A stretch of 64,000 nucleotides of DNA. Source: Microbacterium sp. Leaf288. Lineage in GTDB: Bacteria > Actinomycetota > Actinomycetes > Actinomycetales > Microbacteriaceae. The DNA is taken from positions 1,009 through 65,008 of the forward strand of contig NZ_LMNI01000001.1 of the NCBI RefSeq assembly GCF_001422925.1, written 5' to 3'. The position numbers and the translations under genes are program-made. This document shows, one piece after another, positions 16,895 through 26,197 of this stretch (within the stretch, counting starts at the first letter, position 1; the number at the start of each line of letters is the position of its first letter). Below the pieces are notes generated by a model, which did no database searches, had not been told where the DNA came from, and worked only from the letters and a program-made list of their open reading frames with translations.

Positions 16895-17913
16895 CGGAGC
16901 GGGCGAAGTGGTTGCTTGTCGCACTGATCTCGGTGATCGTGATCGGCATCGCGGCCGGCGTCGGCGTGTTCGGCTGGCTCCAGTACCAGGCGAGGGGATC
17001 CGGCCCCAGCGAGATCGCCACCTCCTCCTCCCACGACTGGGCGACGGGCGACCGTGTGGTGTTCCGTAACACCGCGGCAGGCGACGGCTACGGTCAGGTC
17101 GCCAGCGTCGCGCTCAGCGATCCGCAGGGACCCCGAGCTCTCGTGGACCGTGCCTGTGACCGGGTCGCCGCGTCCGACGCCGAGTTCATCTGCCTGAGGA
17201 CCGAGCGAGGGGTGGTCCCCCGCTACACGGCGACCCTCTACACAGATGACGGCGCCCAAGTGGAGTCGTGGCCGCTGTCAGGCATCCCGAGCCGCGCCCG
17301 GATCTCTCCCGACGGTGCGCTGGTCGCGACGACCTCCTTCGTGACCGGCCACTCATACGCGACGGTGGGCTTCTCGACGCAGACCGAGGTGCACACCACC
17401 GATGGACGCGACTTCGGCGATCTGGAGGAGTACGCGCTCATCATCGACGGCGAAGTGGTCTCCCCCGTTGATCGCAATTACTGGGGCGTGACATTCATCG
17501 ACGACACGAGCTTCTACGCGACCGCCGGGCTGACGACGATCGGCACGACCTACTTGGTGCGCGGTGACCTGGAGAATCGGACTCTCACCGCCGTCGCATC
17601 CGGAGTGGAGTGCCCGTCGCTCTCGCCGGACGGCTCACGCATCGCGTTCAAGCGCGTCACTTCAGGGTCGGGACCGACTGCGCATTGGACGCCGGCGATC
17701 ATGGATCTCGCCGGGGGAACCGTGCGCGTGCTGGACACGGAGACCCGCGATGTCGATGACCAGATCGCCTGGCTCGATGACGACACGATCCTGTACGGAC
17801 TGCCGCGCGAACGTGCGCCCGGCGACACGGACGTCTGGTCCCTCCCTGCCGACGGCTCTGGGTCACCCGAGATGTTCATCGAGCACGCCTGGTCCCCGTC
17901 GGTGGTGCCGTAA
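16891..17913 (+). CDS. Membrane-anchored TolB-like beta-propeller (PD40) protein
   Basis: The 340-residue protein has one N-terminal membrane helix (about 7-29) and a large extracytoplasmic part. WD40-like PD40 blades are visible, for example ARISPDGALVATTSF, CPSLSPDGSRIAFKR and DQIAWLDDDTILYGL, as in the TolB C-terminal propeller. Such domains bind proteins or glycans and are not enzymes by themselves. It is translationally coupled to the MFS gene (ATGA), so the two probably work together. It ends 16 bases before the convergent VanZ-like gene. Confidence 0.8.
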   Translation: MTERAKWLLVALISVIVIGIAAGVGVFGWLQYQARGSGPSEIATSSSHDWATGDRVVFRNTAAGDGYGQVASVALSDPQGPRALVDRACDRVAASDAEFICLRTERGVVPRYTATLYTDDGAQVESWPLSGIPSRARISPDGALVATTSFVTGHSYATVGFSTQTEVHTTDGRDFGDLEEYALIIDGEVVSPVDRNYWGVTFIDDTSFYATAGLTTIGTTYLVRGDLENRTLTAVASGVECPSLSPDGSRIAFKRVTSGSGPTAHWTPAIMDLAGGTVRVLDTETRDVDDQIAWLDDDTILYGLPRERAPGDTDVWSLPADGSGSPEMFIEHAWSPSVVP

Positions 17914-17929
17914 TGCCCGGACTCGATCG

Positions 17930-18343
17930 CTACGGTTCCCGGCGATCGCGCCGGACGACGAACAGCCACGCGAGCGCTGCCCCCAGCGCCGCTCCGAGCG
18001 CATTCGCCAGGATGTCTCGCAGGCTCGGTTGCCGCGAGGGAATGACGAGCTGGGCGAGCTCGGCGGCGACCGACAGAGCAAGTGCGAGCAAGACACCGAA
18101 CCAAGGACGTCGGAAGAGCAGCGTCAGCAAGAGACCGAGCGGAAGGAACATGAAGACGTTCGCGATGGACTCGATCCAACCCGCGCCGAACCCGCCGACG
18201 CCGAGCGTCGTGTCGAGCCATTCCGCGATGGCTTGCACGATCGTCGCGTACGAGATCGGCAAGAGCACAACCAGCGCGACCGTTGTCGCATATGCCGCGA
18301 GGCAGATGAGTACCCAACGGCGCCGGCGGAGCTCTTCTGGCAT
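17930..18343 (-). CDS. VanZ family membrane protein
   Basis: The 137-residue protein has four membrane helices and the VanZ-like signature NVFMFLPLGLLLTLLF and PSRQPSLRDILANALGAALG. VanZ proteins give low-level teicoplanin resistance in one context, but most homologues have unknown envelope roles. The gene is oriented against its neighbours. Its start has AGAGG upstream, and the region to the right (18344-18453) also serves the rightward aminotransferase operon. Confidence 0.85.
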   Translation of the reverse strand: MPEELRRRRWVLICLAAYATTVALVVLLPISYATIVQAIAEWLDTTLGVGGFGAGWIESIANVFMFLPLGLLLTLLFRRPWFGVLLALALSVAAELAQLVIPSRQPSLRDILANALGAALGAALAWLFVVRRDRREP

Positions 18344-18453
18344 CGGTCACCTCTGTCATCTGCATGATGCCGGTCCTGAAGGGAAATCCCAAGCATGAGC
18401 GAACAACTGAGCGAGTCGGAACGTGCGGAATTCCAACGCACGGGGACAAGCCG

Positions 18454-19584
18454 ATGAATCGCATCAATGTGATGAAGCCTTGGCTGGGGGCCGAGGAGAT
18501 CGCCGCGGTCACGGCGGTACTCGAGTCCGGCTGGGTGGCTCAGGGACCACGCGTCGCTGAGTTCGAGATCGCCTTCGCCGCACGACAGGGCGCCCACCGT
18601 GCCGTGGCGCTCTCGTCGTGCACCACAGCACTGCAGCTGGCTCTCGTGGTGGCCGGCGTCGGCGACGGGGATGAGGTGATCATCCCGTCGTTCTCGTTCA
18701 TCGCCACGACCAACTGCGTGCGCTATGTCGGCGCAACTCCCGTCTTCGCGGATGTCGAAGTCACCACCGGCAACCTCGCCGTGGCCACCATCGAGCCCGT
18801 CGTCACCGAGCGCACCAAGGCGATCATCGGCGTCGACCAAGGAGGCGTTCCACTAGACCTCGACCCGATCCGCCGGTTCGCCGACGCGCGGGGCATCATC
18901 GTCATCGAGGACGCAGCCTGCGGCGCGGGATCGACCTATCGTGGCCGCGCGGTCGGAACCGGTGCCGAACTGACCACCTGGTCGTTCCACCCACGCAAGA
19001 TCCTCACCACCGGCGAAGGTGGAATGCTGACGACGTCGCGGGACGACTGGGCGGATCGCGCGAGGAAGTTGCGCGAGCACGCCATGAGCGACTCTGCGGC
19101 GGACCGCCATGGCAGTGTCCTGCCGGCCCCCGAGAGCTACGACGAAGTCGGTTACAACTTCCGGATGACGGACCTGCAGGCGGCGGTCGGCCTCGCACAA
19201 CTCGATCGACTCCACGAGGCGGTCCTCCGCAGGCGAGCGCTCGCCCACCGGTACTCCGAGGCCATCGCTGACGTCCCTGGGCTCAGAGCCGTCGCCGACC
19301 CGGACTACGGAACCTGCAACTTCCAGTCCTACTGGGTCGAGGTCCAAGACGACTACCCGCTGGACCGTGAGGGCGTGCTGGGGGCACTCGCGCAGGCCGA
19401 GATATCCGCTCGGCGCGGAATCATGGCCGCGCATCGCCAGGCTCCATACCGCGATCTCGCCCCCGTGGGTTCGCTCCCGAATACGGAGCGACTGACGGAC
19501 AACACCCTGATCCTGCCGCTCTACCACGAGTTGACCCAGGCGGAGCAGGAGCGGGTCATCGCGGTGCTGGTCGAGGGAGCATGA
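18454..19584 (+). CDS. DegT/DnrJ/EryC1-family sugar aminotransferase
   Basis: This 376-residue PLP enzyme aminates nucleotide-linked keto sugars. It has SGWVAQGPRVAEFE near the N-terminus, SSCTTALQLAL (phosphate-binding), IPSFSFIATTNCVRYVGATP, VIEDAACGAGS, and the PLP lysine in SFHPRKILTTGEGG near residue 181. YNFRMTDLQAAVGLAQLDRL is also typical. ATG 18454 is preferred over the upstream frame because family members begin close to this point. A CGTGCG/CGCACG hairpin spans 18421-18441 before the start and may be an operator. It is the first gene of a tightly overlapping operon (ATGA to the next). Confidence 0.9.
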   Translation: MNRINVMKPWLGAEEIAAVTAVLESGWVAQGPRVAEFEIAFAARQGAHRAVALSSCTTALQLALVVAGVGDGDEVIIPSFSFIATTNCVRYVGATPVFADVEVTTGNLAVATIEPVVTERTKAIIGVDQGGVPLDLDPIRRFADARGIIVIEDAACGAGSTYRGRAVGTGAELTTWSFHPRKILTTGEGGMLTTSRDDWADRARKLREHAMSDSAADRHGSVLPAPESYDEVGYNFRMTDLQAAVGLAQLDRLHEAVLRRRALAHRYSEAIADVPGLRAVADPDYGTCNFQSYWVEVQDDYPLDREGVLGALAQAEISARRGIMAAHRQAPYRDLAPVGSLPNTERLTDNTLILPLYHELTQAEQERVIAVLVEGA

Positions 19585-20237
19585 CCGTGCCGATCATCCT
19601 GGTCACCGCCGGCGGGCTGGCTCGCGAGACGGCTTCCGCCTGCCTGCATCCCGGCTGGAGCGGGGGAACGCTTCTCGGATACCTGGATGATGACCCCGCG
19701 AAGGCCGGGACGACCATTGCGGGTCTGCCCGTACTAGGCACCCTGCAGCGTGTCGACGAACATCCCGAGGCGAAGCTGGTGGTGTGCGCGGGGAAGGGTG
19801 CGAGCCGCCGGTCCATCGTCGGACGACTTGCTGAGCGGGGCATCGGGGCCGACCGTTATGCAACGATCATCGACCCGTCGGTTCATGTGCCGGCGAGCTG
19901 CACGGTCGGTGTCGGCAGCATCCTGCTCGGGGGCACCGTGCTGACCGCGGACGTGCGCGTCGGCGCGCACGTCGTGTGCATGCCGAACGTCGTGCTCACT
20001 CATGACGACGTTCTCGGCGACTTCGCCACCCTTGCCGCAGGGGTGGTCCTGGGCGGCACCGTCCACGTCGGGGAAGCCGCATACATCGGAATGAACGCCT
20101 CGGTTCGTGAGCAGCGAAGTGTCGGCGCGGAGGCGACTCTGGGCATGGGATCGGTCCTGTTGTCCGACCAGCCCGCGGAAACGATCTGGGCCGGAGTCCC
20201 TGCCCGCAGCCTGACGAGGGCGAGGGAGCCGAAGTGA
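19581..20237 (+). CDS. PglD/NeuD-type sugar N- or O-acetyltransferase
   Basis: The 218-residue protein has an N-terminal Rossmann-like domain (about 1-90, GYLDDDPAKAGTTIAGLPVLG) followed by a left-handed beta-helix of hexapeptide repeats (about 100-205, GVGSILLGGTVLTADVRVG). This is the architecture of PglD and NeuD, which acetylate amino sugars on nucleotide carriers. It ends in VWAGVPAR-like coil residues (IWAGVPARSL). It is sandwiched between two aminotransferases with overlapping ends. Amination followed by acetylation is therefore the natural reading of the unit. Confidence 0.87.
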   Translation: MTVPIILVTAGGLARETASACLHPGWSGGTLLGYLDDDPAKAGTTIAGLPVLGTLQRVDEHPEAKLVVCAGKGASRRSIVGRLAERGIGADRYATIIDPSVHVPASCTVGVGSILLGGTVLTADVRVGAHVVCMPNVVLTHDDVLGDFATLAAGVVLGGTVHVGEAAYIGMNASVREQRSVGAEATLGMGSVLLSDQPAETIWAGVPARSLTRAREPK

Positions 20238-21343
20238 ACATCCCGTTGGTCGACTTGCGCGCCCAGGCCGCTGAGATCGCCGACGAGGTCGAGCCTCAGG
20301 TTCTGGAGGTCCTCCGTGCCGCCTGCTACGTCGGCGGTCCCCACGTCGCGGCATTCGAGAGAGAGTTCGCCGAGTTCGTCGGCGTCGCACACGCGATCGG
20401 CGTCGCGAACGGCACAGATGCCGTGGAGTTGGCGCTGCGTGCCGTGGGCGTCGGTGCCGGTGACGAAGTGATCATGCCGGCGAACACCTTCATCGCCACC
20501 GCCGAGGCCGCGTCCCGCATCGGGGCGATCCCCGTGCCGGCCGACGTCGACCGCGATCACCTGCTCATCTCACCCGACGCCGTCGCCGCGGCGATCACCG
20601 AGAGGACCCGCGCGATCGTTCCGGTCCATCTCTACGGCCAGGTCGCTCCGGTCGAAGCACTCGAGGCGATCGCCGCCGCAGCGAATCTTCCGATCGTCGA
20701 GGACGGCGCTCAGTCCCAGGGCGCTACCCGCCACGGCCGTTGTGCGGGAAGCATCGGCGCGATCGCCGCGACGTCGTTCTACCCGGGCAAGAACCTGGGC
20801 GCGTCCGGCGACGCCGGGGCGGTGACGACCGATGATCCGGACCTGGCCAAGACCGTACGTCTGATGGCGAACCATGGTTCTGCGACCAGGTACGTACACG
20901 ACGTCGTCGGTATGAACTCGCGACTGGACGCGATTCACGCCGTGACGCTGCGCGCGAAGCTCGCCCGACTGAACGACTGGAACGCCCGCCGTCGCGAGGC
21001 ATCCGACCGCTATGCGGAGCTGCTCGCCGATGTCCCGAGCGTGGTCCTTCCGCAGACGATGCCCGGCAACAGCGACGTCTGGCACCTCTATGTGATCCGG
21101 GTCGCTGAGCGCGATCGCGTGCTCGCGGAGCTCACGGCGGCCGGGGTCGGCGCCGGCGTGCATTATCCAGATCCCTGGTACCTCACGCGGGCATACGCTC
21201 ACCTGGGGTACCAGCCGGGCGCGGCGCCGATCGCTGAGCGTGCAGCGAGCGAACTGCTCTCCCTGCCCATGCATCCGCACCTGACACGGGAGCATCAGGT
21301 GGCCGTCGCCACGGCATTGCGAAATGCGGTGTGCGATGATTGA
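20234..21343 (+). CDS. DegT/DnrJ/EryC1-family sugar aminotransferase (FdtB/WlbC-like)
   Basis: This is a 369-residue PLP aminotransferase. It has YVGGPHVAAFEREFAEF, ANGTDAVELALRAVGVG, MPANTFIATAEAASRIGA, VEDGAQSQGA and the PLP lysine in SFYPGKNLGASGDAGAV near residue 186. The YPGKNLGAxGDAG wording is typical of 3-keto-sugar aminotransferases such as FdtB, QdtB and WlbC/WbpE. It is therefore the better candidate for the C3 amination step suggested by the WlbA- and WlbB-like genes further right. GTG start overlaps the acyltransferase stop (GTGA). Confidence 0.9.
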   Translation: MNIPLVDLRAQAAEIADEVEPQVLEVLRAACYVGGPHVAAFEREFAEFVGVAHAIGVANGTDAVELALRAVGVGAGDEVIMPANTFIATAEAASRIGAIPVPADVDRDHLLISPDAVAAAITERTRAIVPVHLYGQVAPVEALEAIAAAANLPIVEDGAQSQGATRHGRCAGSIGAIAATSFYPGKNLGASGDAGAVTTDDPDLAKTVRLMANHGSATRYVHDVVGMNSRLDAIHAVTLRAKLARLNDWNARRREASDRYAELLADVPSVVLPQTMPGNSDVWHLYVIRVAERDRVLAELTAAGVGAGVHYPDPWYLTRAYAHLGYQPGAAPIAERAASELLSLPMHPHLTREHQVAVATALRNAVCDD

Positions 21344-22790
21344 CGACCGCGCCAAAGGCTCGGTGGCGCACCGCGCGTCCAGAGCGTTGGGCTGGAGCAT
21401 GCTGAACACGATCGCGTCGCGCCTCGGCACGCTCGTGATCGGGATCGTGCTGGCCCGCGTGCTCGGCCCGTCCGATTTCGGCGTGTTCGCGATCGCGACG
21501 GTGACGATGCTCGCGGTGCTCAGCTTCAACGAGCTGGGCGTCAGCTTGGCGATCGTGCGGTGGCCCGACGATCCCGCGCGCATCGCCCCGACGGTGAACA
21601 CGATCTCGGTGAGCACCAGTGCCCTGCTGACGGTCCTCCTCGTCATCTGCGCTCCTTCGATCTCCGCCGCACTGGGCGATGTGAGAGCGACTCCCGTCGT
21701 CCAGGTGATGGCGCTGGCGATCCTGATCAACGGGTTGGTGGCCACACCGGCGGCGATGCTCCAACGCGAGTTCATGCAGAAGCAACGAGCCATCGCGGAT
21801 CAGACCAACGCGTGGCTGGGTGCGATCGTCTCGCTCGCGCTGGCGCTGGCGGGAATGGGCCCCATGAGTCTGGCGATCGGCCGACTGGCAGGGAGCATCG
21901 TCTCGGCGGCGATGCTGTGGTGGTGGTCCCCGGCGCCCTACCGGTTCGGATGGGACCGCGTGGTCGCCAAGCGGCTCGTCGCATTCGGCATGCCGCTCGC
22001 GGCCGCGAGCATCGTGGTCTTCGCCTCCGGCTATGCGGATCAGATCATCGTGGGATCCCAGCTCGGCGCAGAGGCCCTGGGCTTCTACGTGCTGGCGTTC
22101 AGCCTGGCGAGCTGGCCGGTCTCGATCTTCTCGCAGCCGTTGCGCGCCGTCGCCCCGGCCGCGTTCGCAAAACTGCAGCAGGATCGGGAGGCCATGGTGC
22201 GGAACTTCTTGCGAGTTCTCCGCATGCTGACCATCGTCGCCATTCCCGCATGTCTGGCCATCAGCGGTGCGGCGACGCCCATCATCGCGTTCCTCTATGG
22301 TCCCCAGTGGCTGCCCGCTGCAGACGTCCTCGTCTTCCTCGCCGCGCTTGCGGCACTGAAGGTCTGGTTCGAACTCATCTATGACTACCTCGTCGTTCTC
22401 AGCCGGTCGAGATCGGTTCTCGTCATCCAGCTGATCTGGTTCGTCACCGCGGTACCGGCGATGCTGGCGGGTGTCGCGCTCATGGGTGCACCCGGAGCCG
22501 CACTCGGGCAGCTCGCAGCAGTCGGCGTCGTAGTTCTGCCCTGCTATCTCATCGTCCTTCGCCGCGTCGGAGTTCGAACGTTCGCGTTCATCGGCGCGGT
22601 GGCCCTGCCGACAGCGGCGGGCTTGGTGCTGTGGTGCGGATGCTGGCTGATCTCCCGCATCGTGTCACCGCCCCCGCTCGCGGCAGTCAGCGCCGGAGTC
22701 CTGGCCATCCTGGTGATCGCTGCGTTGGCATCCTGGCGGCGGGCTGATGTACGCCTCGTTCGACGTGCAATGAAGGGCGGTGGGCCGTGA
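21336..22790 (+). CDS. Wzx-like polysaccharide flippase (MOP superfamily)
   Basis: The 484-residue protein has about 12-14 membrane helices. The N-terminal MVF/Polysacc_synt motif reads LGTLVIGIVLARVLGPSDFGVFAIATV, and matching features occur in the second half (IIVGSQLGAEALGFYVLAF). This family moves undecaprenyl-linked repeat units across the membrane. The start at ATG 21336 overlaps the preceding stop by 8 bases. Its presence, with a separate polymerase/ligase and Wzz-like genes, makes this a Wzx/Wzy-dependent system and not an ABC-exported one. Confidence 0.88.
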   Translation: MIDDRAKGSVAHRASRALGWSMLNTIASRLGTLVIGIVLARVLGPSDFGVFAIATVTMLAVLSFNELGVSLAIVRWPDDPARIAPTVNTISVSTSALLTVLLVICAPSISAALGDVRATPVVQVMALAILINGLVATPAAMLQREFMQKQRAIADQTNAWLGAIVSLALALAGMGPMSLAIGRLAGSIVSAAMLWWWSPAPYRFGWDRVVAKRLVAFGMPLAAASIVVFASGYADQIIVGSQLGAEALGFYVLAFSLASWPVSIFSQPLRAVAPAAFAKLQQDREAMVRNFLRVLRMLTIVAIPACLAISGAATPIIAFLYGPQWLPAADVLVFLAALAALKVWFELIYDYLVVLSRSRSVLVIQLIWFVTAVPAMLAGVALMGAPGAALGQLAAVGVVVLPCYLIVLRRVGVRTFAFIGAVALPTAAGLVLWCGCWLISRIVSPPPLAAVSAGVLAILVIAALASWRRADVRLVRRAMKGGGP

Positions 22791-25261
22791 GAATCCTGGT
22801 GTACCCCCATGACCTGAACATGGGCGGCAGCCAGATGAACGCGATCGAGTTGGCGGCGGCGGTTCGCGATCTCGGACATCACTGCCTCATCTACGGTCGA
22901 CGCGGCGTCCTGTGCGACCGCATCCGAGAGCTGGACCTCGAGTTCATCTCTTCGCCGGATCCAGGGAGGCGCCCGTCAGTGCGGGTGGCGCGTGATCTGC
23001 ATGAGGTGGCCGCACACCGTGGCGTCGATCTGATCCATGGCTACGAGTGGCCCCCCGGTCTTGAGGCAGGGATCACCTCGCGGAGGTGGCCGTCCGTCGC
23101 CAGCGTCTGCACCGTCATGTCGATGGCGGTGGCTCCGTTCATCCCGAGGTGGATGCCGCTCATCGTGGGGACCGCGCAGATCGCCGCATACGAACGTGCC
23201 CACGGCCGTCCAGTCGTGCATCTCCTCGAGCCGCCCGTGGATCTCCACCACAACAAGCCGGTGGCCGAATCAGCTCTGACCGCATTCCGCAATTCCTGGG
23301 GCCTCCATCACCGGCCCATCGTCGCCTGTGTCGGAAGGTTGGCGACGGAGCTGAAGGCTGAGGGCGTTCTCACCGCAATCGATGTTGCGGGAAGATCCGC
23401 CGCAGGGCCGAATCGGTTTCATCTCGTCCTCGTCGGTGATGGCCCGGCTCGACCTCTCATCGAGTCGGCCGCTGCCGATGTGAACCGGCGGGCGGGCGAG
23501 AAGATCGTCGTCCTCACCGGAGAGCTCTCCGATCCGAGACCGGCCTACGCCGTGGCCGATGTGGTCCTCGGCATGGGCGGTTCCGCGCTGCGATCGTTGG
23601 CCTTTTCAAAGCCCCTCATCGTGCAGGGCGAACGCGGTTTCTACAAGACACTGAGTCCGACCACATCCGACACCTTTCTCTGGCAGGGGTGGTACGGCGT
23701 GGGCGACGGGTCGTCCATCGGATCCGAGAAGCTCGCCGCCGAGCTGGACCCGCTCCTTCGCTCTGAGGACGAACGACGAAGACTCGGTGAATTCGGCCGT
23801 GAACTGGTACAGCGGTTCTCGCTGGAGCGCGCGGCCGAGAAGCAGCTGCAGATCTATCGCGAGGCTGTCGATGCGACGAGGCGTGGCTCATCCATCCAGC
23901 TCGAGGATCTCCGTGCCGGCAGTACGTTCGTCGCGCACTACGCAAGGAAGAAGGCCGCCCGCCTCACCGGGCATAGGCAGGCGGACGACTTCAACGCGCA
24001 CCCTGTCGCGGGGCTGAAGACGGCGGAGGGGACTGCACCGCGAAACGACGGCGGGATGCGGCAGAGCGTCGATCTGAAAGAGCCGCTCGACGCGGATTCT
24101 GGCTCGCTGGTGTACTTCGCGGGTGTCGACTGGGATGCCGTCGTCGGGACTGATCGGATGCTCGTGCAGGCACTGGCACAGAAGACGCACGTGATCTGGG
24201 TTGATCCACCGCAGTCCGTGTGGTCGGCCTACCGTCGCGGCGTCGATGTTGCCCGTGTCAGCAACAGTGCCTACAACGTGACGAGACTTCACACGTATGT
24301 TCCACCGGGAGTGAGCAGAACAGGGATTCGCGAGATCTCGGAGCAGGCAACGATACGGAATGTGAAGAGGCTTCTTCGCGAGGAGCAGATCGTCGTGTTC
24401 GCCGCCATTGCGTCAGGTACGCAGTCCTTCTTGAGCCGCCTCGCGATTCCCGGCGCGATGAAGATCTTCTTCGCGACCGACGATATGGTCGCCGGCGCAC
24501 GACTGTGGGGAATGTCGCCGGACAAGATCCTCAAAGACCGAGAAATGAACCTGCGCGCGGCGGACTTGACGTTGGCGGTGACTCCAGAGCTAGCCGGCGA
24601 ACTACGACGGGAGGACACCCCCGTGCGCCTCTTTCCCAACGGCTTCGACGATGACCGCTACCGTGACATCGCTACAGTCCGACCGGCCGCTGACATCTGG
24701 CTGGATCGGCCCATCATCGGCGTGTTCGGACAGTTCAATGAACGCACGGACATCACCCTCCTGCGCGCCGTGCAGGAGGCCGGCCTGAGCCTCTTGTTGG
24801 TCGGGCCACGGTACTTCGCCACGAGCGACGCATCGACGGCCTTCCAAGAACTCGTTGCCTCTCCTCGCGTCCAGTACATCGACCGTGTCTCCCCGAGTCT
24901 TCTTCCGGGGTACATGAAAGCTCTGCGCGTTGGTCTGACACCGTATGTCGACAGTGCATTCAATCGGCGGAGTTTCCCTCTCAAGACACTCGACTATCTG
25001 GCCGCCGGTGTGCCCGTTGTGGCATCCAATGTGGCCCCCGTCACTGACCTGGATCGACGGTTCGTTCGCACAGCCGACGGCCCGCGCGAGTTCATCGAGA
25101 AGATCGTCGATCTGCTTGGTGAGAGTTACTCGCCGAGAGAGATCCAGCGCTCCGTGGACGGACTGTCATGGACGTGCAGAGCGACCGAACTGTTTCGCAT
25201 TCTCAGCGAGATCGAGTCTGGCCAAGCGCGCGCAGAAAAGGGGACGCCATGGTGGTCTTAG
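22787..25261 (+). CDS. Fused double glycosyltransferase
   Basis: The 824-residue protein contains two glycosyltransferase modules. Residues 1-375 look like a GT4-type GT-B enzyme: MRILVYPHDLNMGGSQMNAI, then VACVGRLATELKAEGVLTAI and LVGDGPARPLIESAA. Residues 430-824 form a second GT-B module beginning SLVYFAGVDWDAVVGTDRML, with LFPNGFDDDRY, IIGVFGQFNERTD, and the C-terminal FPLKTLDYLAAGVPVVASN. A polar linker of about 50 residues (LKTAEGTAPRNDGGMRQS) joins them. It probably adds two successive sugars. GTG overlaps the flippase stop (GTGA). A single frame runs through both halves without a break. Codon use is visibly less GC-biased than in the flanking core genes. It overlaps the convergent GT2 gene tail to tail by 4 bases. 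Confidence 0.87.
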   Translation: MRILVYPHDLNMGGSQMNAIELAAAVRDLGHHCLIYGRRGVLCDRIRELDLEFISSPDPGRRPSVRVARDLHEVAAHRGVDLIHGYEWPPGLEAGITSRRWPSVASVCTVMSMAVAPFIPRWMPLIVGTAQIAAYERAHGRPVVHLLEPPVDLHHNKPVAESALTAFRNSWGLHHRPIVACVGRLATELKAEGVLTAIDVAGRSAAGPNRFHLVLVGDGPARPLIESAAADVNRRAGEKIVVLTGELSDPRPAYAVADVVLGMGGSALRSLAFSKPLIVQGERGFYKTLSPTTSDTFLWQGWYGVGDGSSIGSEKLAAELDPLLRSEDERRRLGEFGRELVQRFSLERAAEKQLQIYREAVDATRRGSSIQLEDLRAGSTFVAHYARKKAARLTGHRQADDFNAHPVAGLKTAEGTAPRNDGGMRQSVDLKEPLDADSGSLVYFAGVDWDAVVGTDRMLVQALAQKTHVIWVDPPQSVWSAYRRGVDVARVSNSAYNVTRLHTYVPPGVSRTGIREISEQATIRNVKRLLREEQIVVFAAIASGTQSFLSRLAIPGAMKIFFATDDMVAGARLWGMSPDKILKDREMNLRAADLTLAVTPELAGELRREDTPVRLFPNGFDDDRYRDIATVRPAADIWLDRPIIGVFGQFNERTDITLLRAVQEAGLSLLLVGPRYFATSDASTAFQELVASPRVQYIDRVSPSLLPGYMKALRVGLTPYVDSAFNRRSFPLKTLDYLAAGVPVVASNVAPVTDLDRRFVRTADGPREFIEKIVDLLGESYSPREIQRSVDGLSWTCRATELFRILSEIESGQARAEKGTPWWS

Positions 25262-26109
25262 CGTCGGCTGCTCTCGTCCCGCAGCCACGTCGTGAAGTCG
25301 CCGGAGCGGACTCGGCGCCGAGAGGCAAGCCTGGAAACGACCGTGATCACGCCGAAGACGACGACCTTGAGCGGGTTTGCCGGGTGGGCGAGCGAAATCC
25401 GGAGAAGGTCGGCAGCCTTCGTTCGCGACTCGTCCGCACGCAGTGCGAGGTCGTCGAGTTGAGCATTGCCAGTGACGACTCGGATCCGCCTTCGAATGAG
25501 GTCCTTGACGGTGCGTGGGACCGCGATTGTGACGATCGCCGACTCGACGATGACACGCTCTTGCGGGGAGAAGGCGTCCGAGATCGCCAGATCGTCCGAC
25601 ATCACGCGCGGCAGCGAGCGTGCGCGCGCGAGGGCCTCCGGCGACATGGCGATGACCCCGCGCCCGAAGACACCATCCTTCACCCCAGGAAGCTGTCGCC
25701 AGACCTCGTAGTACCACCGCACCGGTGCTGCTGCACCGCGGACGTCGAGCTTCCGAGTCGGCGCGGCGACGTGGATGGGCGGGCGGAGCGCGGAGAGCAG
25801 TTCAGCGATCGCGGCCCAGGTGATGATCACGTCGGCGTCGACATATACCCGGTACGGCATGTTCGCGTGGAGGTCACCGACGTCGAGAGCTGCCCGCTTG
25901 CTTGGCTCGGGAATCTCCACAACCTGAACGTCCGGAAATCGCCTCGCCACGTCAGCCGTGTCGTCCGTGCAGCCATTGCACACCACGATGATCTGGCGTC
26001 GCTCCGCGGGGCTTTGGCCGTCTACCAGCTCCTGCAGAAGGAGCCCTATCCGGCTGCCCTCGTTGTGCGCGGGGACGATGATGCTTGCGGCGTGCTGGAT
26101 CTGAGGCAC
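25258..26109 (-). CDS. Family 2 glycosyltransferase
   Basis: This GT-A enzyme has the nucleotide-sugar site near its N-terminus (ASIIVPAHNEGSRIGLLLQ), VVCNGCTDDTADVARRF, and the metal-binding YVDADVIIT. RGVIAMSPEALARARSLP and a basic region follow. No clear membrane anchor is present except a weakly hydrophobic C-terminal stretch (VVVFGVITVVSRL). The start is uncertain. GTG 26109 puts the catalytic domain at the very N-terminus as usual. ATG 26199 would add 30 residues and would overlap the divergent asparagine-synthase-like start. With the 283-residue model the intergenic region is about 90 bases. Confidence 0.82.
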   Translation of the reverse strand: MPQIQHAASIIVPAHNEGSRIGLLLQELVDGQSPAERRQIIVVCNGCTDDTADVARRFPDVQVVEIPEPSKRAALDVGDLHANMPYRVYVDADVIITWAAIAELLSALRPPIHVAAPTRKLDVRGAAAPVRWYYEVWRQLPGVKDGVFGRGVIAMSPEALARARSLPRVMSDDLAISDAFSPQERVIVESAIVTIAVPRTVKDLIRRRIRVVTGNAQLDDLALRADESRTKAADLLRISLAHPANPLKVVVFGVITVVSRLASRRRVRSGDFTTWLRDESSRR

Positions 26110-26197
26110 GCAGCCATGATGACACCCCGGGATGCGACGGCGGTACCCGATGGTTACGCGAGCCCACATCGCAACGAGGCGGATGAAAGGTGATGCC

